Assembly: GCA_016716535.1 (NCBI GenBank)
Contig: JADJWD010000006.1
Coordinates: 496,001-560,000, forward strand
DNA: 64,000 bases
Source: Betaproteobacteria bacterium
GTDB lineage: Bacteria; Pseudomonadota; Gammaproteobacteria; Burkholderiales; Burkholderiaceae_C
Reading direction: 5' to 3'
Part shown: positions 56,503-64,000 of the stretch, in pieces
Numbering within the stretch: the stretch's first letter is position 1
How the letters are laid out: the number at the start of each line of letters is the position of its first letter
Notes under the pieces: model-generated
What the model was told of the DNA's origin: nothing
The model's database searches: none
Seen by the model: the letters and a program-made list of their open reading frames with translations, nothing else
Translations under genes and position numbers: made by a program

Positions 56503-57879
56503 ATGCCCACCCTGAAGATCGTCAACCCCGCCACCGGCGAGCCAATCGACACGGTCGCTGCCGACACGCCCGACGGCGTTGCTGCGAAAGCACGTGCTGC
56601 GCGCGCCGCGCAGCCGGCGTGGGCCGCGGTGCCGATGACCGAGCGGCTGGCGATCGTGCAGCGGTTTCGTGCCGCCATCGTGCGCGACCTCGAGGCGCTG
56701 GCGGCGACGCTGACGCGCGAGGTCGGCAAGCCGATCACGCAGTCGCGCAACGAGTTGAACGGCCTGCTGCCGCGGCTGGACTTCTTCCTCGAGCAGGCCG
56801 AGGGCGCGGTGCGCGACGAGCACGTCTACACCGGCGGCGGCATGCACGAGGAAATCGGGCACGTGCCGCTGGGTGTCGTCGCCAACATCTCGGCGTGGAA
56901 CTACCCGTGGTTCGTCGGCTGCAACGTCATCGTGCCGGCGCTCTTGACCGGCAACGCGGTGCTCTACAAGCCGAGTGAACACGCGGCGCTGACGGGCCTT
57001 TCGATCACGCGCTTGCTGCACGAAGCAGGCGTGCCCAAGGAGGTGATGGTTTGCCTCGTCGGCGCGGGGGATGTCGGCGCCGCACTGCTCGCGCAACCGA
57101 TCGACGGTCTCTTCTTCACCGGCAGCCACGCCACCGGGCAGCGCATCGCGCAGGCGCTTGCCGGCCGGCTCGTGAAGATGCAGCTCGAACTCGGCGGCAA
57201 GGACCCGACCTACGTGCGCGCCGACGCCGATGTGAAGGCCGCCGCCGAATCGTTGGCCGATGGCGCGATGTACAACACCGGCCAGGGCTGCTGCTCGGTG
57301 GAGCGCATCTACGTGCACGAAACGGTGCACGACGCCTTCGTCGAGCACTTCCTCGCCACGGTGGCTTCCTTCAAGCAGGGCGACCCGACGGACCCCGGCA
57401 CCTACATCGGCGCGATCACGCGTGCGCCGCAGCTCGATGTACTCGAAGCGCAGGTGCGCGACGCCGTTGCCAAGGGTGCAAAGCTTCGCACCGGCGGCCA
57501 GCGCCGCGCCGGCGCAGGCCAGTTCTTCGTGCCTACCGTGCTGACCGGCTGCGACCACCGCATGGACGTGATGCGCGAAGAGAGCTTCGGCCCGATCGTC
57601 GGCATCCAGGAAGTCAAGAGCGACGACGAGGCGGTGGCGCTGATGAACGACACGCGCTACGGCCTGACCGCCGGCGTCTACTCAGCGGACGAAGCGGCGG
57701 CGCGCGCCGTGCTCTCGCGCGTGCACGCCGGCACCGTCTACTGGAACTGCTGCGACCGCGTCAGCCCCCGGCTGCCTTGGAGCGGCGTCGGCGACTCGGG
57801 CATCGGGCTGACGCTGGGCGTCGCCGGCATCCAGACCTTCACGCGGCCGAAGGCCTGGCATCTGCGTTCGCCGGGCTGA
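56503..57879 (+). CDS. NAD(P)-dependent aldehyde dehydrogenase
   Basis: A 458-residue aldehyde dehydrogenase. NISAWNYPWFVGCNVIVPAL, YKPSEH (cofactor), FTGSHATGQRIA, the general base in LELGGKDP (about 230) and the catalytic Cys in NTGQGCCSVER (about 263-264) are all present. The frame is open far upstream, but the ATG at 56503, eleven bases after the TPR stop, gives the normal N-terminus (IVNPATGEPI). Two substrates are plausible: phosphonoacetaldehyde (PhnY role, completing PhnW-PhnY-PhnA) or a gamma-glutamyl aldehyde. It may serve both pathways; the sequence does not decide. Confidence 0.9.
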   Translation: MPTLKIVNPATGEPIDTVAADTPDGVAAKARAARAAQPAWAAVPMTERLAIVQRFRAAIVRDLEALAATLTREVGKPITQSRNELNGLLPRLDFFLEQAEGAVRDEHVYTGGGMHEEIGHVPLGVVANISAWNYPWFVGCNVIVPALLTGNAVLYKPSEHAALTGLSITRLLHEAGVPKEVMVCLVGAGDVGAALLAQPIDGLFFTGSHATGQRIAQALAGRLVKMQLELGGKDPTYVRADADVKAAAESLADGAMYNTGQGCCSVERIYVHETVHDAFVEHFLATVASFKQGDPTDPGTYIGAITRAPQLDVLEAQVRDAVAKGAKLRTGGQRRAGAGQFFVPTVLTGCDHRMDVMREESFGPIVGIQEVKSDDEAVALMNDTRYGLTAGVYSADEAAARAVLSRVHAGTVYWNCCDRVSPRLPWSGVGDSGIGLTLGVAGIQTFTRPKAWHLRSPG

Positions 57880-57886
57880 GGCAAAC

Positions 57887-58585
57887 GTGAGCGCTGCGAT
57901 GGGCGCCGCCCCCGCGGGCAAGCCGCGCCTCGTCCTGTTCGACCTCGACCACACGCTGCTCGACGGCGACAGCGACCAGCTGTGGTGCGAGTTCCTGATG
58001 AAGCGCGGCGTGCTCGAGCGCGCCGCGTTCGAGGCGCGCAACGCGGCGATGGAGCGCGACTATCGCGCCGGTACCGTCAGCACGCGTGCCTTCAGCGAGT
58101 TCTACGTCGGCACGCTCGCCGGCCGCACAGCGGCCGGCTGGCAGCCAGAGCGCGAGGCCTTTCTGCGCAACGTGATCGCGCCACGCCTCTCGCCGGCCGC
58201 GCGCGCGCTGGTGCGTGAGCGCCACGCCGACGGTGCGCTCGTCGTGCTGACGACGGCGACCAATCGCTTCATCACCGAGTTGACTGCGGCGGAGCTCGGC
58301 ATCGCGCACCTGCTCGCCACCGAGTGTGAAGTCGACCCCGAGGGCCGCTTCACCGGCCGGCCGCAAGGCACGCTGAACATGCGCGAAGGCAAGGTGGCGC
58401 GGCTGCACGAGTGGCTCGCCTCGCGCGGCGCGCGGCTCGCGGACTACGACAGTTCGGCGTACAGCGACTCGGCCAACGACCTGCCTTTGCTCGAAGCGGT
58501 GGACCGGCCGCACGCGGTGCATCCGGATGCGCGCGTCGCCGCGCTGGCCGCCGAACGCGGCTGGCCGGTGCTGCGCTTGCGGTGA
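57887..58585 (+). CDS. HAD-superfamily (IB) phosphatase
   Basis: A 232-residue SerB-like HAD hydrolase. Motif I LFDLDHTLLDGDS is near residue 18, motif II in VVLTTATNRF near 119, the Lys in REGKVARL near 168 and motif IV DSANDLPLL near 193. The start is probably the GTG at 57887, 7 nt after the aldehyde dehydrogenase stop; an ATG at 57899 is an alternative. It is likely to remove phosphate from a small phosphomonoester such as phosphoethanolamine or a phosphorylated intermediate, inferred from neighbours. Its stop overlaps the next ATG (TGATG). Confidence 0.87.
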   Translation: MSAAMGAAPAGKPRLVLFDLDHTLLDGDSDQLWCEFLMKRGVLERAAFEARNAAMERDYRAGTVSTRAFSEFYVGTLAGRTAAGWQPEREAFLRNVIAPRLSPAARALVRERHADGALVVLTTATNRFITELTAAELGIAHLLATECEVDPEGRFTGRPQGTLNMREGKVARLHEWLASRGARLADYDSSAYSDSANDLPLLEAVDRPHAVHPDARVAALAAERGWPVLRLR

Positions 58586-60030
58586 TGAACGACGCGAAGC
58601 ACCCGTCACGCCCCGCCGACCCCGCGCAAAGCGAGGGCGACGTGAACAGCTCACCGAACCGCGCCGCCTGGCAGCAAACGCACCTCGACGACGCCTCCCG
58701 CGCGCTGCTGGCCCGCGACAGCGCCGCGTTCCTGCACCAGTCGGTGTCGACGCCGTGCCTGGCGGCGATCCGCCACGCCGAGGGTGTGTATATCGAGGAC
58801 GTGGCCGGCCGGCGCTACCTGGACTTCCACGGCAACAACGTGCACCACGTCGGCTACGCGCACCCGCACGTCGTCGGCGCGATCAAGGCGCAGCTCGACG
58901 CCCTGAGCTTCGCGCCGCGCCGCTTCGCGAGCGAGCGCGCGGTCGAGCTGGCCGAGACGCTGTCGCAGCGCTTCGCGAGCCTCACCGGCCAGCCCGGCCG
59001 CGTGCTCTTCACCACTGGCGGCAGCGACGCCGTCGAGGTCGCCATCAAGCTTGCGCGCATCGCCACCGGCCGCTTCAAGGTGCTCGGCTTCTGGGACAGC
59101 TTCCACGGCGCCGGCTTCGGCGCCAGCAGCGTCGGCGGCGAGGCGCTGTTCCGCCACGGCACCGCGGTCGGGCCGCTCATGCCCGGCACCGGGCACGTCG
59201 CGCCGTTCGGCTGTTATCGCTGCCCGTACGGGCACGCCGAGCACGCGGTCGATGCCGACGGGCAACCCGACCTCACGCGCTGCCGGCTCGCCTGTGCGGC
59301 GATGGTGAAGTACGTGCTCGAGCGCGAAGGCGATGTCGCCGCCGTCGTCGCCGAGCCGGCGCGCGCCGTGCCGTTCATCCCGCCACCCGGCTACTGGCGC
59401 GCGGTGCGCGAGGCGTGCAACGCGCACGGCACGCTCTTGATCTTCGACGAGATCCCCACGGGCCTCGGCAAGACCGGCCGCTTCTTCGCCGCCGAGCACG
59501 ACGGCGCCGCGCCCGACATCGTCGTGCTCGGCAAGGCGCTCGGCGGCGGCGTGCTGCCGATCGCCGCGTGCATCGCGCGCAGCGACTTGAACGTCGCCGG
59601 CGCCTACGCGTTCGGCCACTACACGCACGAGAAGAACCCGGTCACCGCGGCGGCGGCGCTGGCGACGCTGGAGGTGATCGAGCGTGAGGGCCTGGTGGAA
59701 AACGCGGCGCGCGTCGGCGCGCATGCACTCGCGCGGCTGCGTGAGATGAAGCAACGCCACGCGCTCATCGGCGACGTGCGCGGGCGCGGGCTGCTGCTCG
59801 GCATCGACCTCGTGCACGACCGTGCGAGCAAGGCCCCGGCCACTGATGTCGCCGACCGCGTGCTCTACCGCGCGCTGGCGCGAGGCCTGTCGTTCAAGAC
59901 GACGATGGGGAATGTGATGACGCTGACGCCGCCGCTCGTGACGACGCAAGCGCAGATGGACGAGGCGCTCGACATCGTCGAGGCGTGCCTCGCAGAAGAA
60001 GCGCGAGAAGGCCGGCAACAGACGCGATAA
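58585..60030 (+). CDS. Class III aminotransferase-fold PLP enzyme, candidate PbfA-type lyase
   Basis: A 481-residue PLP enzyme. FTTGGSDAVEVAIKLARIAT, LIFDEIPTGLGKTG (PLP Asp) and the Schiff-base lysine in VLGKALGGG (about 317) define class III. An unusual cysteine-containing segment, GCYRCPYGH with a later CRLAC, is inserted near residues 210-235. Enzymes of this fold in phosphonate clusters include PbfA, the (R)-1-hydroxy-2-aminoethylphosphonate ammonia-lyase, and the fold also includes ethanolamine-phosphate phospho-lyase. Context favours PbfA or the latter over a plain transaminase, but this is not proven. It ends the operon. A GTG at 58642 is another possible start. Confidence 0.82.
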   Translation: MNDAKHPSRPADPAQSEGDVNSSPNRAAWQQTHLDDASRALLARDSAAFLHQSVSTPCLAAIRHAEGVYIEDVAGRRYLDFHGNNVHHVGYAHPHVVGAIKAQLDALSFAPRRFASERAVELAETLSQRFASLTGQPGRVLFTTGGSDAVEVAIKLARIATGRFKVLGFWDSFHGAGFGASSVGGEALFRHGTAVGPLMPGTGHVAPFGCYRCPYGHAEHAVDADGQPDLTRCRLACAAMVKYVLEREGDVAAVVAEPARAVPFIPPPGYWRAVREACNAHGTLLIFDEIPTGLGKTGRFFAAEHDGAAPDIVVLGKALGGGVLPIAACIARSDLNVAGAYAFGHYTHEKNPVTAAAALATLEVIEREGLVENAARVGAHALARLREMKQRHALIGDVRGRGLLLGIDLVHDRASKAPATDVADRVLYRALARGLSFKTTMGNVMTLTPPLVTTQAQMDEALDIVEACLAEEAREGRQQTR

Positions 60031-60161
60031 GCGCGGTGAGCGCGCGAGGGCGAATGCCCTCGTGCGCGCCGATGGAACACCACTTGCCATCGCTCCCGCG
60101 CTCGGGTGACCCGCAGCGCCGCGCATGTTGCCGCGGCCCGCTCGCCCGCGGGAGACAGACG

Positions 60162-62126
60162 ATGACAACCACCACGCGCATCACGCGTGCATGCCCGCCT
60201 GCGCCTGTGCCTGCACCTTCAGCGGCATCGCAGACGAATCCGACGGCGCGCCCGCGGGCCACACCCCGTTCAGCGCGCGTGGCACGCTGGGTCCTCTCGG
60301 CCAGCGCCGGCGCGGCGCTCGCGGCCTGCGGCGGTGGTGGCGGCAGCGACGCCGCGCCGCCACCGGCGAGCAACGAGTCGCCGACGGTCGCGATCACGAA
60401 CCCCGCGCCCAACGCCACGTTCACGGCGGGCGACGCGATCACGATCGACGCGAGCGCGCTCGACAGCGACGGCACCGTCGCGCGCGTCGACTTCTACCTC
60501 GGCGACACCAAGCTCGGCGAGGACACGGCAGCGCCGTTCGCGTTCGTGTGGACCGGTGCGCCGGCCGGCTCGCACACGCTCACCGTGCGCGCCGTGGACA
60601 ACCAGGGCGCGACGACATCGGCGACAGTGTCCGTCTCGGTGGCCGAACTCGGTGCGTCGCCGCCGCCGCCACCGCCGCCCGCGCCCCCGCCATCCGACCC
60701 GCCGGCGCCACCGCCGCCTGCAGATCCGCCTGCGCCGCCGCCACCCGCGGACCCGCCGGCGCCACCGCCGCCGGCCGATCCGCCCGCACCGCCGCCGCCT
60801 GCCGACCCACCCGCCCCACCGCCGCCCGCACCCCCGCCGGGCCCGGCGCCGGCCCCCGGCACGATGCAGATGGTCTGCGTCGACGGTGCCGACACGCAGT
60901 GCAGCGGCGATGCCGTCATCCGCACCGACCACGGCATTGCGCTGTCACGTTCGGGCGTCCAGGCCTACGGCCGCTCGACGAGCGACCTGCTGACGCCCAA
61001 CCCCAACACCAGCAATGCCAGCGGCCTGGCGCTCGCCAGCGGCGGCACGGCCGAGATCCGCGTGCGCAAGAACGGCGACGGCGTGCCTTCGAACGCGGCC
61101 CTGCTGCTGGCGAGCTTCGGCCTGAGCTGGAACGGCGCCACCGAGCGGCCGACGATCATCGAGCTGTTCGATCCGACCGCCGGGCGCGTCACGCTGGATG
61201 CGGCCGGCGCCCTCGTGCACGGGCCGCTGCCGCCGAGCGCGGACCTCGGCTTCTACGACTACGCGACGCTCGGCGCCGGCGCGACGCAGGCTTCCTACGC
61301 CAACAACCGCTACTTCCCGCGTGCCGACCCGCCGCGCTGCGCCCCCGGCGGCTTCTGCGCCCCGGTCGAGACACCCGGCCTCGCCTACCACGCCGGCAAC
61401 TGGCGCAGCGGCGGCATCGTCCCCGACGCCCTGGGCGGCACGCGCTACCACGAGGATGGCGACATCCACGCCGGCAACGGCCTGCCCGACGCGAGCGGCA
61501 ACCCGACCTGGCTGCCCGGGGGCACCGGCTTCGGCGTGCCGATGCCCGGCTCCAAGGGCTACCGCAACCTGCGCCACTGGAGCTACCGCCACGGCAATGT
61601 CACCGCGTGGGTGACGCAGGACACCGTCAACATCGCCGACTGGGGGGCGCTGAACGAACACAACACCAACCGCCGCGGCTTCGTCGCCTACGGCGAGACG
61701 ACGGCGCCGGCCGACGTGCCCGCCACCGGCGTGGCCGTCTACAGCGGCTACGTCTACGGCGTCATCACCACGGTGGCGAGCGACGCGCCGGTGCCGTTCC
61801 AGGGCACGGCGCTGATCTCGGTCGACTTCGCGACGCGCATCGCGACGGTGACCTTGGCCAACACCGTGCGCGACAGCGACGGGGTCACGCCGGTGCCGGC
61901 GGCGTTGACGGGCACGATGACGCTGGGCAGCGGCGAGAGCGCCAACCACCTGGGCGGCGTGCTCACCTTCGGCAGCCTGACCGGCGGCCTCGGCGCGCGC
62001 CTGTTCGGACCGGTCGCCGCCAGCGGCAGCGGCACCGGCCCGGCCGAGATCGGCGGCGTCGTCGCCGTCTCCGGCGGCGCAGGCGGCGCGACGGTGCTGT
62101 CGGGGTTCATTGCGCGGCGGCAGTGA
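60162..62126 (+). CDS. Surface lipoprotein with Ig-like domain, Pro-rich stalk and possible TbpB-like barrel
   Basis: A 654-residue protein from the ATG at 60162 (GGGAG about nine bases upstream). The lipoprotein signal has lipobox LAAC followed by GGGGGSD. Residues about 68-160 form one bacterial Ig-like domain (SPTVAITNPAPNATFTAGDA, DSDGTVARVDFYLGDTKLGE). About 167-230 is a proline stalk made of 9-residue units. The C-terminal about 420 residues contain a central part (about 280-480) of unknown fold. The end, with strands such as GTALISVDFATRIATVTLAN and a closing GGVVAVSGGAGGATVLSGF, recalls the TbpB/Slam-dependent lipoprotein barrel. That similarity is tentative. It is probably surface exposed. 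Confidence 0.78.
   Translation: MTTTTRITRACPPAPVPAPSAASQTNPTARPRATPRSARVARWVLSASAGAALAACGGGGGSDAAPPPASNESPTVAITNPAPNATFTAGDAITIDASALDSDGTVARVDFYLGDTKLGEDTAAPFAFVWTGAPAGSHTLTVRAVDNQGATTSATVSVSVAELGASPPPPPPPAPPPSDPPAPPPPADPPAPPPPADPPAPPPPADPPAPPPPADPPAPPPPAPPPGPAPAPGTMQMVCVDGADTQCSGDAVIRTDHGIALSRSGVQAYGRSTSDLLTPNPNTSNASGLALASGGTAEIRVRKNGDGVPSNAALLLASFGLSWNGATERPTIIELFDPTAGRVTLDAAGALVHGPLPPSADLGFYDYATLGAGATQASYANNRYFPRADPPRCAPGGFCAPVETPGLAYHAGNWRSGGIVPDALGGTRYHEDGDIHAGNGLPDASGNPTWLPGGTGFGVPMPGSKGYRNLRHWSYRHGNVTAWVTQDTVNIADWGALNEHNTNRRGFVAYGETTAPADVPATGVAVYSGYVYGVITTVASDAPVPFQGTALISVDFATRIATVTLANTVRDSDGVTPVPAALTGTMTLGSGESANHLGGVLTFGSLTGGLGARLFGPVAASGSGTGPAEIGGVVAVSGGAGGATVLSGFIARRQ
60696..60830 (+). 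repeat. 27-bp tandem repeat encoding a proline-rich stalk
   Basis: Asp codons at 60696, 60723, 60750, 60777 and 60804 mark a strict 27-bp period, each unit encoding DPPAPPPPA. Third positions vary between units, so selection appears to keep the peptide rather than the DNA. Confidence 0.9.
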
Positions 62127-62168
62127 AGGGGCCGCGGCGTTCGGCGGCCTCGGCGGCGTCCACCCCGT

Positions 62169-62192
62169 CCCTCTCCCGCCAGCGGGAGAGGG
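62169..62192. terminator. Perfect 11-bp hairpin between convergent genes
   Basis: CCCTCTCCCGC and GCGGGAGAGGG with a CA loop, between stops at 62126 (+) and 62202 (-). It is the same stem as the element inside the beta-barrel gene (27145-27168), so it belongs to an interspersed repeat family. Position suggests a bidirectional terminator role. Confidence 0.65.
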
Positions 62193-62201
62193 GAACGCCC
62201 C

Positions 62202-63818
62202 TCACCAGCCGAACGCGAAGTCCCGCCCCGGCGCCGCGGCGAACAGCGCCTTCGTGTACGCGTGCTCCGGCGCGCCGAAGATGCGGTGCGCCGGGCCGTA
62301 CTCGACGACTTCGCCCTGGCTCATCACGGCCAGCGTGTCGCACACCTGCGAGGCGACGCGCAGGTCGTGGGTGATGAACAGCATCGCGATCGAAAGCCGG
62401 CTCTTGATCTCCTCGAAGAGCCGAAGCACCTGCGCCTGCACCGAGACATCGAGCGCGCTCACCGCCTCGTCGGCGACGAGCAGCTCGGGCTCCATCATCA
62501 GCGCGCGCGCGATGCAGATGCGCTGGCGCTGGCCGCCGCTGAACTGGTGCGGGTAGCGCGCCATCGCGCTGGCGTCCATGCGCACCAGGCGCAGCAGGTC
62601 GCGCGCCTTGGCCAGCGCCGGCTCGCGCGCCATGCCGTAGTTCATCGGCCCTTCGATCATCGCCTCGCCGACGGTGCGGCGCGGGTTCAGCGAGCGGTAC
62701 GGGTCCTGGAAGACGATCTGCACGCGCCGGCGCAGCGGCCGAAGCGAGCCGTGCGAGGCGGTGGCGATCTCGTCGCTGCCCAGCCGCACGCTGCCGCCGC
62801 TCGGATCGACCAAGCGCACCACGCAGCGCGCGACGGTGCTCTTGCCCGAGCCCGATTCGCCGACGATGCCGAGCGTCTGGCCGCGGCGGATCTCGAAGTT
62901 CACGTCCTTGGCTGCGTGCACCGTGCGGCGCTTGCCGAACCAGCTCTTGTCGTCGTAGGTCTTGGCCAGCGCCTTGACGCTCAGCACCACCGGCGCGGCG
63001 GCATCGACGGCGCGCGCCTGCGTGTGCAGCGTCGGGACGCTGGCCATCAGCATGCGCGTGTAGTCGTGGCGCGGGCGCCGCAGCACCTCTTCCTTCGGGC
63101 CGAGCTCGACGAGGTCGCCCAGGCGCAGGACGGCGACGCGGTGCGCGATCTCGGCGACGACACCGAAGTCGTGCGTGATGAAGAGCACCCCGGTGCCGTG
63201 GCGCTTCTGCAGTTCGAGCACGAGCTTGAGGATCTGCGCCTGCGTCGTCACGTCGAGTGCCGTCGTCGGCTCGTCGGCGATCAACAGCACCGGGTCGAGC
63301 ACGAGCGCCATCGCGATCATGATGCGCTGGCGCTGGCCGCCGGAGAGCTGGTGCGGGTAGCTCGCGACCATGCGCTCGGGGTCGGGCAGCAGCACCTCGC
63401 GGATGATCGCCAGCACCTTCTCGCGGCGTTCGGCGGGTGTGAGCTGCGTGTGCTCGCGCAGGACCTCGTCGATCTGGTCGCCGCAGGTCATCACCGGGTT
63501 CAGCGCCGTCATCGGCTCCTGGAAGATCATGCCCATGCGCGTGGCGCGCAGCTCGCGCAGGCGGTTCAACGGCGCGTGCGTGATGTCCTCGCCTTGCAGC
63601 CGGATGCGGCCGGTGGTGACGGGCAACTGCTTGGGCAGCAGGCCCATCACGCCCTGCGCGATGACGCTCTTGCCGCTGCCCGACTCGCCGACGAGGCAGA
63701 CGATCTCGCCGCGGCCGACCGTGAAGCTGACCTTCTGCACCGCGGTGGCGCGGTCGCCGCCGCTGGGCAGCGCGATGCTGAGGTCTTCGACCTCGAGGAT
63801 GGGCGCGTCGGCATTCAT
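62202..63818 (-). CDS. Oligopeptide-type ABC transporter ATPase with two ATPase domains
   Basis: A 538-residue fusion of two oligopeptide/dipeptide (DppD- and DppF-like) ATPase domains, as in YejF or GsiA. Domain 1 has Walker A GESGSGKSV near 41, signature LSGGQRQRI near 160 and Walker B ADEPTTALD. Domain 2 starts near residue 285 with GESGSGKST near 320, FSGGQRQRI near 428 and ADEAVSALD. After domain 1 the peptide-transporter tail (YTRMLMASVP) is visible. It would energise uptake of peptides, glutathione or similar. The permease gene just upstream on the minus strand is consistent. Confidence 0.92.
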   Translation of the reverse strand: MNADAPILEVEDLSIALPSGGDRATAVQKVSFTVGRGEIVCLVGESGSGKSVIAQGVMGLLPKQLPVTTGRIRLQGEDITHAPLNRLRELRATRMGMIFQEPMTALNPVMTCGDQIDEVLREHTQLTPAERREKVLAIIREVLLPDPERMVASYPHQLSGGQRQRIMIAMALVLDPVLLIADEPTTALDVTTQAQILKLVLELQKRHGTGVLFITHDFGVVAEIAHRVAVLRLGDLVELGPKEEVLRRPRHDYTRMLMASVPTLHTQARAVDAAAPVVLSVKALAKTYDDKSWFGKRRTVHAAKDVNFEIRRGQTLGIVGESGSGKSTVARCVVRLVDPSGGSVRLGSDEIATASHGSLRPLRRRVQIVFQDPYRSLNPRRTVGEAMIEGPMNYGMAREPALAKARDLLRLVRMDASAMARYPHQFSGGQRQRICIARALMMEPELLVADEAVSALDVSVQAQVLRLFEEIKSRLSIAMLFITHDLRVASQVCDTLAVMSQGEVVEYGPAHRIFGAPEHAYTKALFAAAPGRDFAFGW

Positions 63819-63831
63819 GCGCTCTTGCCCT

Positions 63832-64000
63832 TCAGCCGCGCTTGGCCATCTTCGGGTCGAGCGTGTCGCGCAACCCGTCGCCGAGGATGTTGACGGCCAG
63901 CACCGTCACCGCGAGAAACAAGCCCGGGAAGAAGATGTTGTGCGGGTACTCGTTGAACTGCGCACGGCCCTCGGCCATCACGTTGCCCCAGGTCGGGATG
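63832..64000 (-). CDS. Oligopeptide ABC transporter permease, DppC type (C-terminal part)
   Basis: The last about 56 codons of a permease, running off the window edge. The sequence reads PTWGNVMAEGRAQFNEYPH, then a membrane helix (FFPGLFLAVTVLAVNILGDG) and LRDTLDPKMAKRG, the classical end of DppC/OppC proteins. It ends 14 bp before the ATPase start, so both belong to one operon continuing beyond the window. Confidence 0.9.
   Translation of the reverse strand, partial: IPTWGNVMAEGRAQFNEYPHNIFFPGLFLAVTVLAVNILGDGLRDTLDPKMAKRG

Noticed and set aside
60661..60858. Proline-rich stretch as a sequence artefact
   Set aside because: The 27-bp period is exact and third codon positions vary, which fits a selected peptide stalk.

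Overview
The window is about 64 kb of very GC-rich, densely coded DNA (roughly 70% G+C by eye). Gene order, protein style and short interspersed repeats suggest a beta-proteobacterium of the Burkholderiales (Rubrivivax/Leptothrix/Ideonella-like). This is an inference, because no rRNA or other phylogenetic marker is present. I saw no tRNA, rRNA, CRISPR array, transposase or phage gene.

Layout. (1) 1-4294 (+): a high-affinity branched-chain amino-acid type ABC importer, livG (cut by the window edge), livF, livH, livM and a binding protein. (2) 4358-16550: a copper island. A long minus-strand operon (12634 to 4358) encodes a His/Cys-rich periplasmic protein, a small periplasmic protein, a TolC-like outer-membrane lipoprotein, a Tat-exported multicopper oxidase, a cupredoxin, a CusF-like chaperone, a Met-rich lipoprotein and a P1B ATPase. 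A second unit holds copA-cueR divergent from copZ, with two recognisable 19-bp-spacer CueR-type promoters. (3) 16596-18188 (-): an acyl-CoA synthetase. (4) 18408-31685 (+): a tightly coupled three-gene operon for a 2882-residue DUF11/SdrD-B repeat protein, a large outer-membrane beta-barrel and an OmpA-type peptidoglycan-binding protein. It looks like a cell-surface system and is my best candidate for something undescribed. (5) 31728-35351: an AraC regulator, a carboxylesterase lipoprotein and a cytochrome c lipoprotein. (6) 35466-43145 (+): a giant BTAD/ATPase/TPR regulator followed by DUF1127, alpha/beta hydrolase, methyltransferase, DUF3455 and vanadium-haloperoxidase-like genes. (7) 43150-44539: DUF488, DUF3147 and macro-domain genes.

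(8) 44653-60030: a phosphonate/amine island. A GntR regulator and a frameshifted phosphonoacetate hydrolase (phnA) run leftward. A 2-aminoethylphosphonate transporter (binding protein, ATPase, fused permease) and phnW run rightward. Two near-identical operator-like sites lie between them. Downstream are a glutamine-synthetase-like ligase, an iron alcohol dehydrogenase, a gamma-glutamyl hydrolase, an aldehyde dehydrogenase, a HAD phosphatase and a class III PLP enzyme. The ligase-ADH-ALDH-hydrolase set fits a gamma-glutamyl route for an amino alcohol such as ethanolamine alongside C-P bond catabolism. (9) 60162-62126: a surface lipoprotein with an Ig-like domain, a proline-rich repeat and a possible TbpB-like barrel. 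(10) 62202-64000 (-): an oligopeptide-type ABC ATPase and the end of its permease.

At a finer scale the region has many short tandem duplications, several lying on stop codons. It also has two families of interspersed repeat that have entered coding sequence: a hairpin element in the leader of the beta-barrel gene, and a CGTTCGCGCTGAGC-type repeat forming the last codons of the BTAD regulator.
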